Source of the DNA: Halalkalibacillus halophilus DSM 18494
Lineage (GTDB): Bacteria > Bacillota > Bacilli > Bacillales > Alkalibacillaceae
DNA: 64,000 bases
Direction: 5' to 3'
Assembly: GCF_000423105.1 (NCBI RefSeq)
Contig: NZ_AUHI01000013.1
Location: 1-64,000 of the forward strand
The position numbers were made by a program, and so were the translations under genes. The notes under the pieces were generated by a model. The model saw only the letters and a list, made by a program, of their open reading frames with translations, had not been told where the DNA came from and made no database searches. Below, one piece after another: positions 50,599 to 60,526 of the stretch (position 1 is its first letter; every line of letters starts with the position of its first letter).

Positions 50599-52230
50599 TT
50601 ATCTTTCTTGCTGAAATGCTTGTTTGATCGCATATGTCAAAATATGAGGTAATTCATTAAATGAGTAGTTCACTTCTAATCGTTCCGTCCATTGATGGGC
50701 ATCTTTTCCAAGCGGACCAATGTTTGCTGTAGGGATCGAGTATTCTACTTCTTGAAGATATGATAATTCTATTTTCTCCAGAGGCATGTTCTCTTTCAGG
50801 AAATAATAATCTTTATCCCCTTGGGCGTCTTCTCCAATGAAACTCAGGTCTGATATTCCATTAAAATAAGCTGCAATGGATGCTTTTCGATTAAATTGCT
50901 TATTCATATGCTCTTCTGTTTCGTCTAATAAGGATTGTACTTTTTTATTTTGGCTACTTGTAACAGCAGGGTAAAATGGCGGGCTATAAAATAAAACAAT
51001 CATAGGTGCTAAATCTTTACACATATAAGCTAAATCTTGTACTAGCAATGTACTGAAATCTCGATCACCATGATTCCTTTCTTTCACTAGTAAATTATGT
51101 CTTCTTTCTACTTCATGTTTGCCATAGCGTTCTTCTGCAATCTTATATAAATCGTGGAAATCAAACACACTAATATCTGTTTGAAGAAGCATATTTTTAG
51201 TTGATGAATCACCAAAATATTGAGTAGCGCTCTGATTCATGTGTTGCTTTACCTCTTTGGCAGTCTTTGTCATTACATCTCTTAGTTTCTTAGTTATATC
51301 TTCAACTGATTGCTTCATGAATAATACATTATACATAGATACAGCTGTCAAAGGAGTCTGTACAGAATATTGCTCCTTCAAATCACGGTTCATTAAACTT
51401 ATAGGTGGTGGCGTCACTTCTGAATTTATTTTTTCCACAAATGTTTGATTTAGTTCTAGGTTTTTATTTAAATAACTAGACATTAGATTCGCATTAAGAC
51501 CATGATATGGCTCTCCAACATGGGTTTCTTTTCCGTAGCAAAGAAACCCTGGCAAAATTTTTCCGAGCGAACCAGAATACAAGTACATTTTGTCATCTTC
51601 AGGGAATTGTCTAAACATTGGTTCGCTATTTAAACACAAAATATATTCTAAGTCTTCCTCTTTCTCAAGCTCTTTTAAAACTTTTGTTGCTTCTAACATT
51701 CCAAGTGAATTCGCTTCTTCATCCGGGACGACAAGCAATAAAATATTTCCATCAAATTCCTCTTCCATTGCTTGTTCTAGCATCGACATGTGTAAAGAAG
51801 TACCAGCTTTCATATCCATTGTTCCTCTTCCAAACAACCACGATTCCTTCGAATTTAATAAATCACGTCTCGCTTCATCAGGTAACTCTGTTTCTTCTTC
51901 TTTTAGTTTTTTTGTAAGCTCATTAGGGCGAAACGCTAAATCTTTATAAGAACCATAGTCATCAACATCTACTACGTCGATATGACTTAACAAAATAATA
52001 GTCTTTTTCTTCGTACCTCTTTTCACAAGCGCAGTTAATAATTCTCTACCATCCTCTAAAGGGGAAATCTTTATATGGTTTGAATGTGTCTTAAAATACT
52101 CTTCTTGATGCAGTAAATTATATATATATTCAATTATTGCGATTTCTTCACGAGAACCTGTGATACTTTGATATTGGACAAGATTACAAAGTAGTTCTTT
52201 AAGCTCGTACTTGGATTGCCATTTTCCCAT
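50599..52230 (-). CDS. yqjN: M20-family peptidase, RocB-like (YqjN)
   Basis: A 543-residue zinc hydrolase. Metal-binding blocks are LLSHIDVVD, GRGTMDMKAG with the catalytic acidic residue, and PDEEANSLG. The long middle domain and size fit the RocB (arginine degradation) subgroup rather than short carboxypeptidases. B. subtilis YqjN is in the same region. AGGAGG precedes the ATG. RocB itself has no assigned activity, so the role in arginine use is inferred. Confidence 0.85.
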   Translation of the reverse strand: MGKWQSKYELKELLCNLVQYQSITGSREEIAIIEYIYNLLHQEEYFKTHSNHIKISPLEDGRELLTALVKRGTKKKTIILLSHIDVVDVDDYGSYKDLAFRPNELTKKLKEEETELPDEARRDLLNSKESWLFGRGTMDMKAGTSLHMSMLEQAMEEEFDGNILLLVVPDEEANSLGMLEATKVLKELEKEEDLEYILCLNSEPMFRQFPEDDKMYLYSGSLGKILPGFLCYGKETHVGEPYHGLNANLMSSYLNKNLELNQTFVEKINSEVTPPPISLMNRDLKEQYSVQTPLTAVSMYNVLFMKQSVEDITKKLRDVMTKTAKEVKQHMNQSATQYFGDSSTKNMLLQTDISVFDFHDLYKIAEERYGKHEVERRHNLLVKERNHGDRDFSTLLVQDLAYMCKDLAPMIVLFYSPPFYPAVTSSQNKKVQSLLDETEEHMNKQFNRKASIAAYFNGISDLSFIGEDAQGDKDYYFLKENMPLEKIELSYLQEVEYSIPTANIGPLGKDAHQWTERLEVNYSFNELPHILTYAIKQAFQQER

Positions 52231-52314
52231 TTTCAGACCGCCTCCTATATTGACTTTTCAAGGTATATACACCACAATCATAACAGATAATTGAAAGAGG
52301 TGTTTCCAATTAAT

Positions 52315-53037
52315 ATGGAAGTTTTTGCTCATAGAGGAGCAAGTAAGCAAGCTCCAGAGAACACACTAGTGGCATTCGAGTTAGCCAATCAATACGGAGC
52401 TAACGGGATCGAACTAGATGTTCACTTGACAAAAGACCACGTCCCCGTGATTATACATGATGAAAACATTAGAAGAACGACAAATGGCGTTGGGTTTGTG
52501 CAATCCTATACATTTGAAGAACTTGCTTCATTTGATGCAGGGTCTTGGTACAACCCAAAATTTAATCAATCAAAGATTATGTCCTTAGAACAATTTATGG
52601 AATGGTTTGTTAAAAAAGAGATGAAAGTTAATATGGAGTTAAAAACAAAAGTAATCGAGTACCCAAATATTGAACAAATTGTTTCTGATTATATTAATCA
52701 ATATCAGGTGAATGATCGCACAATCATATCTAGTTTTAACCCAGAAACAATCCAGCGCTTTCGTGAGGTAAATAAACGTATTGAACTTGCGTGGCTTACT
52801 AAAATCAGAGTAAGACGTGTAGATCTTTTGTTAGAAGAAATTGGAGCAAACTCTATTCACATAAATCAAAGGTTGCTTTCATCAAGAATGTTAAAGCTAA
52901 TCATTGAACGAAACATTCCTTTTAGAGTTTATACAGTTAATAAAACGTCAACAATGAAAAAATGTGAAATTATGGGTGCTAAGAGCATCATAACAGATGT
53001 TCCTGACCGCGCGTTACAAGTATTACAACACACATGA
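52315..53037 (+). CDS. ugpQ: Glycerophosphodiester phosphodiesterase, cytoplasmic
   Basis: Splits glycerophosphodiesters into glycerol 3-phosphate and an alcohol. The active-site blocks are AHRGASKQAPENTLVAF, GIELDVHLTKD and PVIIHDENIRRTTNG, with Lys in MELKTK. The start at 52315 gives the usual MEVFAHRG; its GAGGTG site is 12 bases upstream, longer than ideal, and an in-frame GTG at 52300 lies inside that site. No signal peptide, 240 residues. It begins the plus-strand group ugpQ-namA-rnz-ald. Confidence 0.9.
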   Translation: MEVFAHRGASKQAPENTLVAFELANQYGANGIELDVHLTKDHVPVIIHDENIRRTTNGVGFVQSYTFEELASFDAGSWYNPKFNQSKIMSLEQFMEWFVKKEMKVNMELKTKVIEYPNIEQIVSDYINQYQVNDRTIISSFNPETIQRFREVNKRIELAWLTKIRVRRVDLLLEEIGANSIHINQRLLSSRMLKLIIERNIPFRVYTVNKTSTMKKCEIMGAKSIITDVPDRALQVLQHT

Positions 53038-53054
53038 TACGGAGGAATTTAATA

Positions 53055-54071
53055 ATGGAACGAAAGCTCTTTGAACCTATATCAATTAATCAGGTGACAC
53101 TTAAAAACCGCATTGCCATGTCCCCAATGTGTATGTATGCTTGCGAACAAGAAGATGGAAAAGTAACCCCTTTCCATATTACACATTATGAAAGTCGAGC
53201 AGTTGGTCAAACAGGTTTGGTCATGTTAGAAGCTACCTCCATCCAACCAGAAGGTCGAATATCTCCACAAGATCTTGGTATTTGGGAGGATAGTCAAATT
53301 AAAGATCTAAAGCACCTAACAAGTAGAATCCATGCTCACGGGGCAAAATCCGGAATTCAACTAGCCCATGCCGGAAGGAAAGCAAGGAATAGTGGACCAA
53401 TTCTAGCACCTAGTCCTATAGCATTTAATGAAAACTTAGAATCTCCAAATGAAATGACCACAGGAGATATCGATGAAACTATAAAAGCATTTAAAAACGC
53501 TGCAAGGCGAGCAAAAGAAGCTAACTTTGATATAATTGAAATACATGCCGCACACGGTTATTTAATCAACCAATTTTTATCCCCTTTAACAAACCACAGA
53601 AATGATGAATATGGTGGAACAAAAGAAAACCGTTATACATTTTTACAAAAAGCAATTGAAGCAGTCCAAAGTGAAAATGATTCCCCAATCTTTGTCCGTA
53701 TATCTGCATCTGAATATCATAAGGATGGTAATAGTTATGAGGACTTTGTCTACTTCTCTAACCAAATGAAAAATCAAGGTGTCGCATTGGTTGATTGTAG
53801 TTCTGGAGGAGTGGTACCAGCCCAAATAACGCCTTATCCCGGCTATCAGGTCCCGTTTGCGGAAAAACTTAAACACGATGTTGGAATCAAAACTGGAGCT
53901 GTTGGTTTAATTACAAATGGTGCTCAAGCAGAAGAGATTTTAAGAAACAACCGGGCTGATCTTGTTTTTATTGGAAGACCTATGTTATTAAATCCCTATT
54001 GGACAAAACAGGTTTCAGATGAATTAGATGTAAAAATTGAAGCCCCATCTTCTTATCAAAAAATCTGGTAA
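53055..54071 (+). CDS. namA: NADPH dehydrogenase, Old Yellow Enzyme family (YqjM)
   Basis: FMN-dependent ene-reductase acting on activated alkenes and nitro compounds. RIAMSPMCMYA carries the Cys that tunes FMN in YqjM-type enzymes; GIQLAHAGRKA and EIHAAHGYLINQFLSPLTNHR are FMN- and substrate-binding blocks. The start at 53055 follows CGGAGGAA and yields 338 residues, the length of B. subtilis YqjM. It starts 17 bp after ugpQ. Confidence 0.95.
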   Translation: MERKLFEPISINQVTLKNRIAMSPMCMYACEQEDGKVTPFHITHYESRAVGQTGLVMLEATSIQPEGRISPQDLGIWEDSQIKDLKHLTSRIHAHGAKSGIQLAHAGRKARNSGPILAPSPIAFNENLESPNEMTTGDIDETIKAFKNAARRAKEANFDIIEIHAAHGYLINQFLSPLTNHRNDEYGGTKENRYTFLQKAIEAVQSENDSPIFVRISASEYHKDGNSYEDFVYFSNQMKNQGVALVDCSSGGVVPAQITPYPGYQVPFAEKLKHDVGIKTGAVGLITNGAQAEEILRNNRADLVFIGRPMLLNPYWTKQVSDELDVKIEAPSSYQKIW

Positions 54072-54096
54072 TCAGCGGATTAAAGGAGTTTAGCTT

Positions 54097-55014
54097 ATGG
54101 AACTTACCTTTCTCGGTACTGGTTCTGGTGTGCCTTCCAAACAACGAAATGTGTCTAGCATAGCCTTAAGTATGCTACAAGACCGAAATGAAGTTTGGTT
54201 ATTTGATTGTGGAGAAGCAACCCAACACCAGATATTAAAGACGAATATAAAACCTAGAAAAATTAACAAAGTCTTAATTACTCATTTACATGGGGATCAC
54301 ATTTTTGGTTTGCCAGGCTTTCTTAGCAGTAGGGGATTTCAAGACGGAACTTCCCCTGTTCAAATAATTGGTCCAAAAGCGATAAAGGATTTTATGGAAA
54401 TCGCTTTGAAAGTAAGTGAAACCTCCCTTCGTTACCCGATTTCCTACAAACAAGTCTCAGAAGATAAACTTTTAGAAGACAATCATTTAATCCTCTATGG
54501 AAAATCCTTAAAACATGGGGTGGATTCATTTGGGTATTTAATTGAAGAAAAGGATAGTCCAGGTCATTTGATTCCTGAAAAACTGAAAAACCTTGGGATA
54601 AAACCAGGTCCAAGCTATCAGAGGATTAAAGACGATGGTTTTCTTCAACTAGAAAATGGCGAAACAATTTTTCGTGAGGATGTTAGTGGACCACCTATTA
54701 AGGGAAAACGAATAGCAATACTAGGTGACACGAGACCGACCCAAGAAATTATTAACTTTGTAGAGAATGTCGATGTTCTTGTACATGAAGCAACTTTTAC
54801 GAAAGCAGATGAAGAACTCGCTATAGCATATAATCATTCGACTACTGCTGATGCTGCTCGGATTGCCAAACAGGCAAATGTGAAGCAACTATTACTTACC
54901 CACATTTCTTCGCGTTATCAATGGGAAGATCTTATGCGTGAGCAGAAAATGATAAGTGAAATATTTGAATCGGTAGCGTTCATGAATGACCTAGATACTT
55001 ATACTATTAAATAA
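54097..55014 (+). CDS. rnz: Ribonuclease Z
   Basis: Endonuclease that removes 3' trailers from tRNA precursors lacking encoded CCA. MBL fold with N-terminal TFLGTGSGVPSKQRN, zinc ligands HLHGDH near 63-68, LGDTRPT and LTHISSRY, and the flexible-arm region at about 150-195. Length 305 matches the short RNase Z. B. subtilis also has it beside yqjM. Confidence 0.95.
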   Translation: MELTFLGTGSGVPSKQRNVSSIALSMLQDRNEVWLFDCGEATQHQILKTNIKPRKINKVLITHLHGDHIFGLPGFLSSRGFQDGTSPVQIIGPKAIKDFMEIALKVSETSLRYPISYKQVSEDKLLEDNHLILYGKSLKHGVDSFGYLIEEKDSPGHLIPEKLKNLGIKPGPSYQRIKDDGFLQLENGETIFREDVSGPPIKGKRIAILGDTRPTQEIINFVENVDVLVHEATFTKADEELAIAYNHSTTADAARIAKQANVKQLLLTHISSRYQWEDLMREQKMISEIFESVAFMNDLDTYTIK

Positions 55015-55026
55015 AGGAATGATGAC

Positions 55027-56397
55027 ATGACTGATTTAACGAAGTTAGTTAATAACCAAAAAGAATTATATTATGCAGGGAAAACCATGACCCATACATT
55101 CCGAAAACATCAATTACAAAAACTCAAAAGTATGTTAAAAAGATACGAACCTAGAATTTATGAAGCACTAAATAAAGATTTAAACAAATCATCTTATGAG
55201 GTACTGATGACAGAGCTCGGTTTTTTATTTCAAGAGATTGATGAAACCAGTAAGTATCTTAAAGATTGGATGGCAGTTGAAAAAGTAAAAACGCCAACTA
55301 CCCATAAAGGTGCTAAAAGCTATATTTATAAGCAACCATACGGGGTTAGTTTAATTATTAGCCCATGGAATTATCCCTTGCATCTGGCGCTAGCACCGTT
55401 AATTGGAGCAATTGCAGGAGGAAACACGGCAGTAATAAAACCTTCAGAATTCACACCGTATACAAGTGCCCTTCTAAAAGAGATGATTGAAGAAACATTT
55501 GAACCAAAATTTGTTTCCGTTGTCGAAGGTGAAAAAGAAACTACCCAGGAGTTATTAAACCTTCCATTCGATTACATCTTCTTCACAGGAAGTACTAAAG
55601 TCGGAAAAATAATTATGGAAAAGGCAAGTCAACAACTTACACCCATAACATTAGAACTTGGCGGAAAAAGTCCATGTATCATAGATGAAGATGCTAAAAT
55701 CGAGCTTGCAGCGCGAAGAGTTGCATGGGGGAAATTTATGAACGCAGGTCAAACATGTGTAGCTCCTGATTATGTGTTGGTTCATGAATCAATTAAACAA
55801 GATTTTATAAAACAACTTAAAATAGAAATCGAAAAGATGTATACAGCTAACCCTATTGAAAATGACGACTTCACAAAAATTGTTAATGCTCAACACTTTG
55901 ATCGCTTGCTTAACCATTTGGATGATTCCAAAGTTATATTTGGTGGTGCCTCTGATCGTAACTTAGAGAAAATTAATCCTACAATTATGGATAACGTTAC
56001 TTGGGAAGATCCTGTGATGCAAGAGGAGATTTTCGGCCCTATTTTACCAATAAGAACCTTTGAAAATGTATCCGAATTGCGTGAGGAAATCGATCATGCC
56101 AGAAATCCATTAGCTCTATATTACTTCTCGGAAAACAGTCAGAAACAAGAATGGGTAATGAAAAATTTATCCTTTGGCGGAGGGTGTATAAATGATACTA
56201 TTATGCATCTTGCCAATAGCAACTTACCATTTGGAGGAATTGGAGCAAGTGGTATAGGTAATTATCATGGAAAATCTAGTTTTGAGGCATTTACTCATCG
56301 TAAAAGTATTTTAAAACAAACAACTTCTTTCGACCTTTCATTTAGATATCCTAATTCAAATATAGGAAGAAAAGTATTGAAGAAATTGTTTAAGTAA
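55027..56397 (+). CDS. Aldehyde dehydrogenase, class 3-like
   Basis: NAD(P)-dependent aldehyde oxidation, 456 residues. The catalytic Cys is in NAGQTCVAPDYVL, the general-base Glu in LELGGKSP, and the cofactor site in FFTGSTKVG. The C-terminal basic and hydrophobic tail (FRYPNSNIGRKVLKKLFK) is characteristic of the class 3/fatty aldehyde dehydrogenase branch, for example B. subtilis YwdH. It starts 12 bp after rnz and closes the plus-strand group. The substrate is unknown. Confidence 0.9.
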   Translation: MTDLTKLVNNQKELYYAGKTMTHTFRKHQLQKLKSMLKRYEPRIYEALNKDLNKSSYEVLMTELGFLFQEIDETSKYLKDWMAVEKVKTPTTHKGAKSYIYKQPYGVSLIISPWNYPLHLALAPLIGAIAGGNTAVIKPSEFTPYTSALLKEMIEETFEPKFVSVVEGEKETTQELLNLPFDYIFFTGSTKVGKIIMEKASQQLTPITLELGGKSPCIIDEDAKIELAARRVAWGKFMNAGQTCVAPDYVLVHESIKQDFIKQLKIEIEKMYTANPIENDDFTKIVNAQHFDRLLNHLDDSKVIFGGASDRNLEKINPTIMDNVTWEDPVMQEEIFGPILPIRTFENVSELREEIDHARNPLALYYFSENSQKQEWVMKNLSFGGGCINDTIMHLANSNLPFGGIGASGIGNYHGKSSFEAFTHRKSILKQTTSFDLSFRYPNSNIGRKVLKKLFK

Positions 56398-56427
56398 CTT
56401 GTACTTTCCTAACAATTTTAAAATATA

Positions 56428-56476
56428 AAAAAATAATCATGGTAAGAGTTTCACTTTCTTTCCATGATTATTTTTT
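56428..56476. terminator. Bidirectional terminator between ald and dinB
   Basis: Perfect 15-bp inverted repeat (56428-56442 against 56462-56476) with T-tracts on both strands; it serves the converging aldehyde dehydrogenase and dinB genes and overlaps the dinB stop codon. Confidence 0.9.
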
Positions 56477-57697
56477 CTTTTTATAATCCATTAAAAAATC
56501 CTTTTGAAAGCTTGTAGACATTTTTGGCTCCGATTGGTCCAATTTCTTAAATATACGATCTCCATACTTCTCTTTCATTTTCTCTACTGCCTGATACAAT
56601 GTTTCTTTTTCAGCTTCCGCTTCATAATTAAACAAATCCAGTTGTTTGGATGCATCTTCTAATGTGGTTAATTGTTGTGCAGTAACCCCAAGAAGTCTAA
56701 TTGGTTCTTGGTTCCAGTGGGTCTGAAATAGGTCAAAGGCAATTTGATAGATCGCTTCTGCAGAATCTATATAATCGCGTAATTGCTTGCCACGAGTAAT
56801 TGTTTTCCTATTGTGGTATCTAATCATAATTTGAATATTTTCGGAAACTACTTTCTTCGTTTTCATTCTTTCATGAACTTTTTCAGAAAGGGTTTTAAAC
56901 ATTCTCATGATTTCGGCCTCATCTGTTGTATCGAATGGGAGTGTTTTTGAATTACCGATGCTTTTAAAGTCGTACACGGCATCTGGGTCTACTTCGCGGT
57001 CATCTTCTCCATTTGACCTAATATGCAACCTCTCTCCGTTTACACCGAGGAGCTGTTTCAAAGTCATCACATTCGCTTTTGCTAAATCACCTATAGTAAA
57101 TAGGTTAAGCTGCTTTAGTTTTTCTTCCGTTTTAGCACCAACCCCGTACATTTCTCCAATTGGTAAGGGCCATAACTTTTCATGTAACTCTCGTTTTCGA
57201 AGAACGGTTATTCCTTGCGGCTTTTTCATGTCTGAAGCCATTTTTGCTAGAAATTTATTCGGGGCAATCCCAATACTACATGGCAAATCAAGTTCATCCA
57301 AAATTCTGTTCTGAATAGTTTGAGCAAGCTCTCTTGCGTCTACATTCTTACTAACTTCTGTTACATCCATAAATCCTTCATCAATGGAAACTGGTTGTAC
57401 AATAGGTGTTATTTCAGATAGGATTGTAAATATTAGGCGTGATGCTTCTTTATATCTTTCAAAATTAGGTCGCATTACGATTAAATTGGGACATAAATCG
57501 TAAGCTTGCCATAGAGGCATTGTTGTTTTTACCCCTTTTGCTCTTGCTTCATAGCTACTTGTAACGACTATTCCTTTTCTTTCTTCAGGGTTACCTGCAA
57601 TCGCGAGTGGTTTTCCCTTCAAGTCAGGATTATATGCCATTTCAACAGAAGCATAGAAGCTATTCATATCCACGTGAAAAATTATTCGTCTTTTCAT
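56468..57697 (-). CDS. dinB: DNA polymerase IV (Y-family)
   Basis: Low-fidelity translesion polymerase, 409 residues. Catalytic acidic residues are in FHVDMNSFYASVE and VSIDEGFMDVTEV. The helix-hairpin-helix region (MYGVGAKTEEKLKQL) and little-finger domain (about 240-350) follow. The ATG at 57697 is preferred to one two codons upstream because of spacing from GTGAG. It corresponds to B. subtilis YqjH (PolY1). No consensus LexA box lies upstream; two palindromes cover the promoter instead. Confidence 0.94.
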   Translation of the reverse strand: MKRRIIFHVDMNSFYASVEMAYNPDLKGKPLAIAGNPEERKGIVVTSSYEARAKGVKTTMPLWQAYDLCPNLIVMRPNFERYKEASRLIFTILSEITPIVQPVSIDEGFMDVTEVSKNVDARELAQTIQNRILDELDLPCSIGIAPNKFLAKMASDMKKPQGITVLRKRELHEKLWPLPIGEMYGVGAKTEEKLKQLNLFTIGDLAKANVMTLKQLLGVNGERLHIRSNGEDDREVDPDAVYDFKSIGNSKTLPFDTTDEAEIMRMFKTLSEKVHERMKTKKVVSENIQIMIRYHNRKTITRGKQLRDYIDSAEAIYQIAFDLFQTHWNQEPIRLLGVTAQQLTTLEDASKQLDLFNYEAEAEKETLYQAVEKMKEKYGDRIFKKLDQSEPKMSTSFQKDFLMDYKKKK

Positions 57698-57725
57698 TTT
57701 CATTCACTCACATTCAAAAGACTTT

Positions 57726-57773
57726 TATACTAATTAGTATAGGCTTATTCTAAAACACTATCAATTTTGATAG
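57726..57773 (-). promoter_or_regulatory. dinB promoter with two overlapping palindromes
   Basis: On the minus strand TTGATA (57764-57759), exactly 17 bases, TATACT (57741-57736). The -10 box is half of a perfect 16-bp palindrome TATACTAATTAGTATA (57726-57741). The -35 box lies in a second palindrome, CTATCAA-TT-TTGATAG (57758-57773). Both would suit operator sites. Confidence 0.65.
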
Positions 57774-57791
57774 AGCACCGAACAAATTAAA

Positions 57792-57823
57792 AAATTAAGG
57801 AAGCAAGAGAACTTCCTTAATTT
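57792..57823 (-). terminator. Terminator of the methylmalonyl-CoA operon
   Basis: Perfect 12-bp inverted repeat AAATTAAGGAAG / CTTCCTTAATTT, continuing into TTTTTAATTTG on the minus strand, 17 bp past the M20 peptidase stop. Confidence 0.9.
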
Positions 57824-57839
57824 ATTTAGATGTTATTAC

Positions 57840-58961
57840 TTAATGACTACTCTCTTCTACTATTGCAGTTAACAATTCACCTATTTTATATAATTCATCT
57901 ACTGGCATTCTTTCATTGGTAGTATGAATATTTTCGTAACCTACACAGAGATTCACAGTAGGAATGCCAAATCCAGCGATGATATTCGCATCACTTCCAC
58001 CGCCACTTGCAAGCAATTCACTTTCTCGCCCTATTCTTGTAGCAGCTTTTTTAGCAACTTCCACTACATGATCTCCTTCTTGATGCTTAAACCCAGGATA
58101 CATGTGACGAACATCCACATGTATTTCTCCTCCAACGTCACTTTCAGCTTTTTTACAAGCTTCTACCATTTTTTCAATTTGATCATCGAGTTTTTCTTTT
58201 ACTAATGATCTTGCTTCAGCTAGTATATATGCTTCATCGCAAACAATATTCGTTGCCTGACCGCCTTCAATTCTTCCAATATTAGCAGTCGTTTCATCAT
58301 CAATTCGACCTAATGGCATCTTAGAAACCGCTTTTGCTGCTAATGTAATAGCAGAAATTCCTTGTTCTGGTGCAACCCCTGCATGTGCTGTTTTGCCTCT
58401 AGAAGTAATATGAAGCTTAGCTTGAAAAGGCGCTGCTACGATAATGTTTCCAACTTTACCATTACTATCTACTGCGTAACCATAGGATGCATAAATCAAG
58501 TCAGAATCCAATGCTCTAGCACCAACTAAACCAGACTCTTCCCCAACAGTAATAACAAATTGAATATCCCCATGTTCCAGGTCATTATCTTTTATAGCTT
58601 TAATCATTTCTAATAATGCTGCTACCCCAGCTTTATCATCTGCACCTAATATAGTCGTTCCATCAGAAACTATATAGTCACCCTCAATGGTAGGCTTAAT
58701 TCCTTTACCAGGTGTGACTGTATCCATGTGTGCTGTGAAATAAATCGGTTCTACTCCTTCTTTATTTCCTTTTAGTGTACAAATTAAGTTATTCGCACCA
58801 TGTCCTGTTTTTTCTTTAGCTTGATCTTCTTTAACTTCTAATCCTAAGGTATTAAATTTCTCAATTAATACTTTGGAAATTTCTTGTTCGTATTTCGTTT
58901 CGGAATCAATTTGAACAAGCTCCATAAATTCATTTAGTAATCTTTCCTGGTTGATATTCAT
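57840..58961 (-). CDS. yqjE: M20-family tripeptidase-like peptidase (YqjE)
   Basis: A 373-residue zinc aminopeptidase of the peptidase T-like branch. Metal ligands are in FTAHMDTVTPG, LGADDKAGVAALLE, VGEESGLVG and the C-terminal LCVGYENIHTTNE. It lies 17 bp downstream of the carboxyltransferase gene, as YqjE does after YqjD in B. subtilis, so it is part of the methylmalonyl-CoA transcript although its role there is not evident. Confidence 0.9.
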   Translation of the reverse strand: MNINQERLLNEFMELVQIDSETKYEQEISKVLIEKFNTLGLEVKEDQAKEKTGHGANNLICTLKGNKEGVEPIYFTAHMDTVTPGKGIKPTIEGDYIVSDGTTILGADDKAGVAALLEMIKAIKDNDLEHGDIQFVITVGEESGLVGARALDSDLIYASYGYAVDSNGKVGNIIVAAPFQAKLHITSRGKTAHAGVAPEQGISAITLAAKAVSKMPLGRIDDETTANIGRIEGGQATNIVCDEAYILAEARSLVKEKLDDQIEKMVEACKKAESDVGGEIHVDVRHMYPGFKHQEGDHVVEVAKKAATRIGRESELLASGGGSDANIIAGFGIPTVNLCVGYENIHTTNERMPVDELYKIGELLTAIVEESSH

Positions 58962-58978
58962 TTGTAATCCTCCATTTA

Positions 58979-60526
58979 TTAAAGTGGAATATTGCCATGT
59001 TTCTTTTTCGGGCGTTGTTCTGTTTTATTTTCTAACATTTTTAAACTTTGAGCTAGTTTTATTCTAGTTTCTCTCGGGTCAATGACATCGTCTACCATAC
59101 CGAGGCCTGCTGCAACATAAGGATTTGCAAATTTTTCTCTATAGTCATCAATTTTTTCTTTTCTTGTCTCTTCTGGTGTATCACTATTTTTTATATCATT
59201 TGCGAAAATGATATTTGCTGCACCCTCTGGACCCATGACAGCTATTTCTGCGTTCGGCCATGCAAATACTAGGTCAGCACCTATGGATTTACTATTTAGT
59301 GCTACATAGGCTCCACCGTATGCTTTACGAGTGATAACAGTAATCTTCGGGACAGTCGCTTCCGAGTATGCATATAGAATTTTTGCGCCATGGCGGATGA
59401 TCCCACCATGTTCTTGCTTAATCCCAGGGAAAAATCCTGTCACATCTTCAAATGTAACAATAGGTACATTAAATGAGTCACACAACCTAATAAAACGAGC
59501 TGCTTTATCACTAGAGTCAATATCTAAACCTCCAGCCATGTTCTTCGGTTGGTTACAAACTAAACCAATTGTTTCCCCTTTAATACGTGCAAATCCTACA
59601 ACGATATTTCTTGCAAAATCTCTATGCACTTCAAAGAAAGAGTCCTCATCAACAACTTCATTTATAACCGTGCGTACGTCATAAGGACGAATTGGATCGA
59701 ATGGAATCAATTCAGTAAGTTCTTCTCGGAAATCTGATTGCTCTTTTGATTCTAATTTTGGCGTTTTTAACTGACTATTTTGAGGTAAGTAGGAAATTAG
59801 TTGCTTCACTTGATCAAGTGCTTGTTCTTCTGTCTCTGCTTTCAAGTGTGCATTACCACTTTTCGAGTTATGTACACTTGCTCCACCTAATCCTTCAGGT
59901 GTGATTTTCTCACCAGTTACCGTTTCAATTACCTTGGGCCCTGTAATGAACATTTGGGATGTTTCTTCCACCATAATTACAAAGTCAGTAATTGCCGGAG
60001 AATATACTGCTCCACCTGCACATGGACCCATAATAACTGATATTTGCGGAATAACCCCAGAATATATTGAATTACGGTAAAATACATGACCGTAACCATC
60101 CAATGAAGCTACACCTTCTTGTATTCTCGCTCCACCTGAATCATTAAGTCCAATGAATGGAGTGCCATTCTTAGCAGCAAGGTCCATAACAGCTGCGATT
60201 TTTTTACCGTGCATTTCCCCAAGTGCCCCGCCATATACAGTAAAGTCTTGAGCAAATAAATATATTGGTCGACCTTCAACAGTACCATATCCAGTCACTA
60301 CACCTTCACCTGGTACTTCTTTTCCGTCCATACCAAAGTCTGTTACTCGATGTTCAATAAACGGATTTAACTCTACAAAAGAGCCTTCATCTAACAAATA
60401 AGCTATACGTTCCCTAGCAGTCAACTTGCCTTTATCGCGCTGCTTTTGTATTTTTTCATCTCCGCCGCCCATTTCTACTTTGCGACGTTTATCATAAAGT
60501 TCATTTATTTTATCGTATATGTCCAT
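58979..60526 (-). CDS. yqjD: Acyl-CoA carboxylase carboxyltransferase subunit (YqjD, propionyl-CoA carboxylase beta type)
   Basis: A 515-residue carboxyltransferase that moves a carboxyl group between biotin and propionyl-CoA or a related acyl-CoA. The oxyanion-hole blocks are GGGALGEMHGKK-like (YGGALGEMHGKK) and AYGGAYVALNSK; GLNDSGGARIQEGV and GPCAGGAVYSPAITDF form the CoA sites. The start at 60526 follows AGGAGGA and shares one base with the mce stop. No biotin carboxylase or biotin carrier gene accompanies it, so a partner must be encoded elsewhere, or it serves a decarboxylase complex. Confidence 0.9.
   Translation of the reverse strand: MDIYDKINELYDKRRKVEMGGGDEKIQKQRDKGKLTARERIAYLLDEGSFVELNPFIEHRVTDFGMDGKEVPGEGVVTGYGTVEGRPIYLFAQDFTVYGGALGEMHGKKIAAVMDLAAKNGTPFIGLNDSGGARIQEGVASLDGYGHVFYRNSIYSGVIPQISVIMGPCAGGAVYSPAITDFVIMVEETSQMFITGPKVIETVTGEKITPEGLGGASVHNSKSGNAHLKAETEEQALDQVKQLISYLPQNSQLKTPKLESKEQSDFREELTELIPFDPIRPYDVRTVINEVVDEDSFFEVHRDFARNIVVGFARIKGETIGLVCNQPKNMAGGLDIDSSDKAARFIRLCDSFNVPIVTFEDVTGFFPGIKQEHGGIIRHGAKILYAYSEATVPKITVITRKAYGGAYVALNSKSIGADLVFAWPNAEIAVMGPEGAANIIFANDIKNSDTPEETRKEKIDDYREKFANPYVAAGLGMVDDVIDPRETRIKLAQSLKMLENKTEQRPKKKHGNIPL

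Noticed and set aside
51590..51949. Plus-strand frames of about 100-119 codons opposite the M20/RocB-like gene
   Set aside because: They are serine/leucine-rich complements of the real coding strand; the minus-strand protein has all metal-binding motifs.
56907..57314. 135-codon plus-strand frame within dinB
   Set aside because: It is antisense to a complete polymerase gene and has no ribosome-binding site or recognisable domain.
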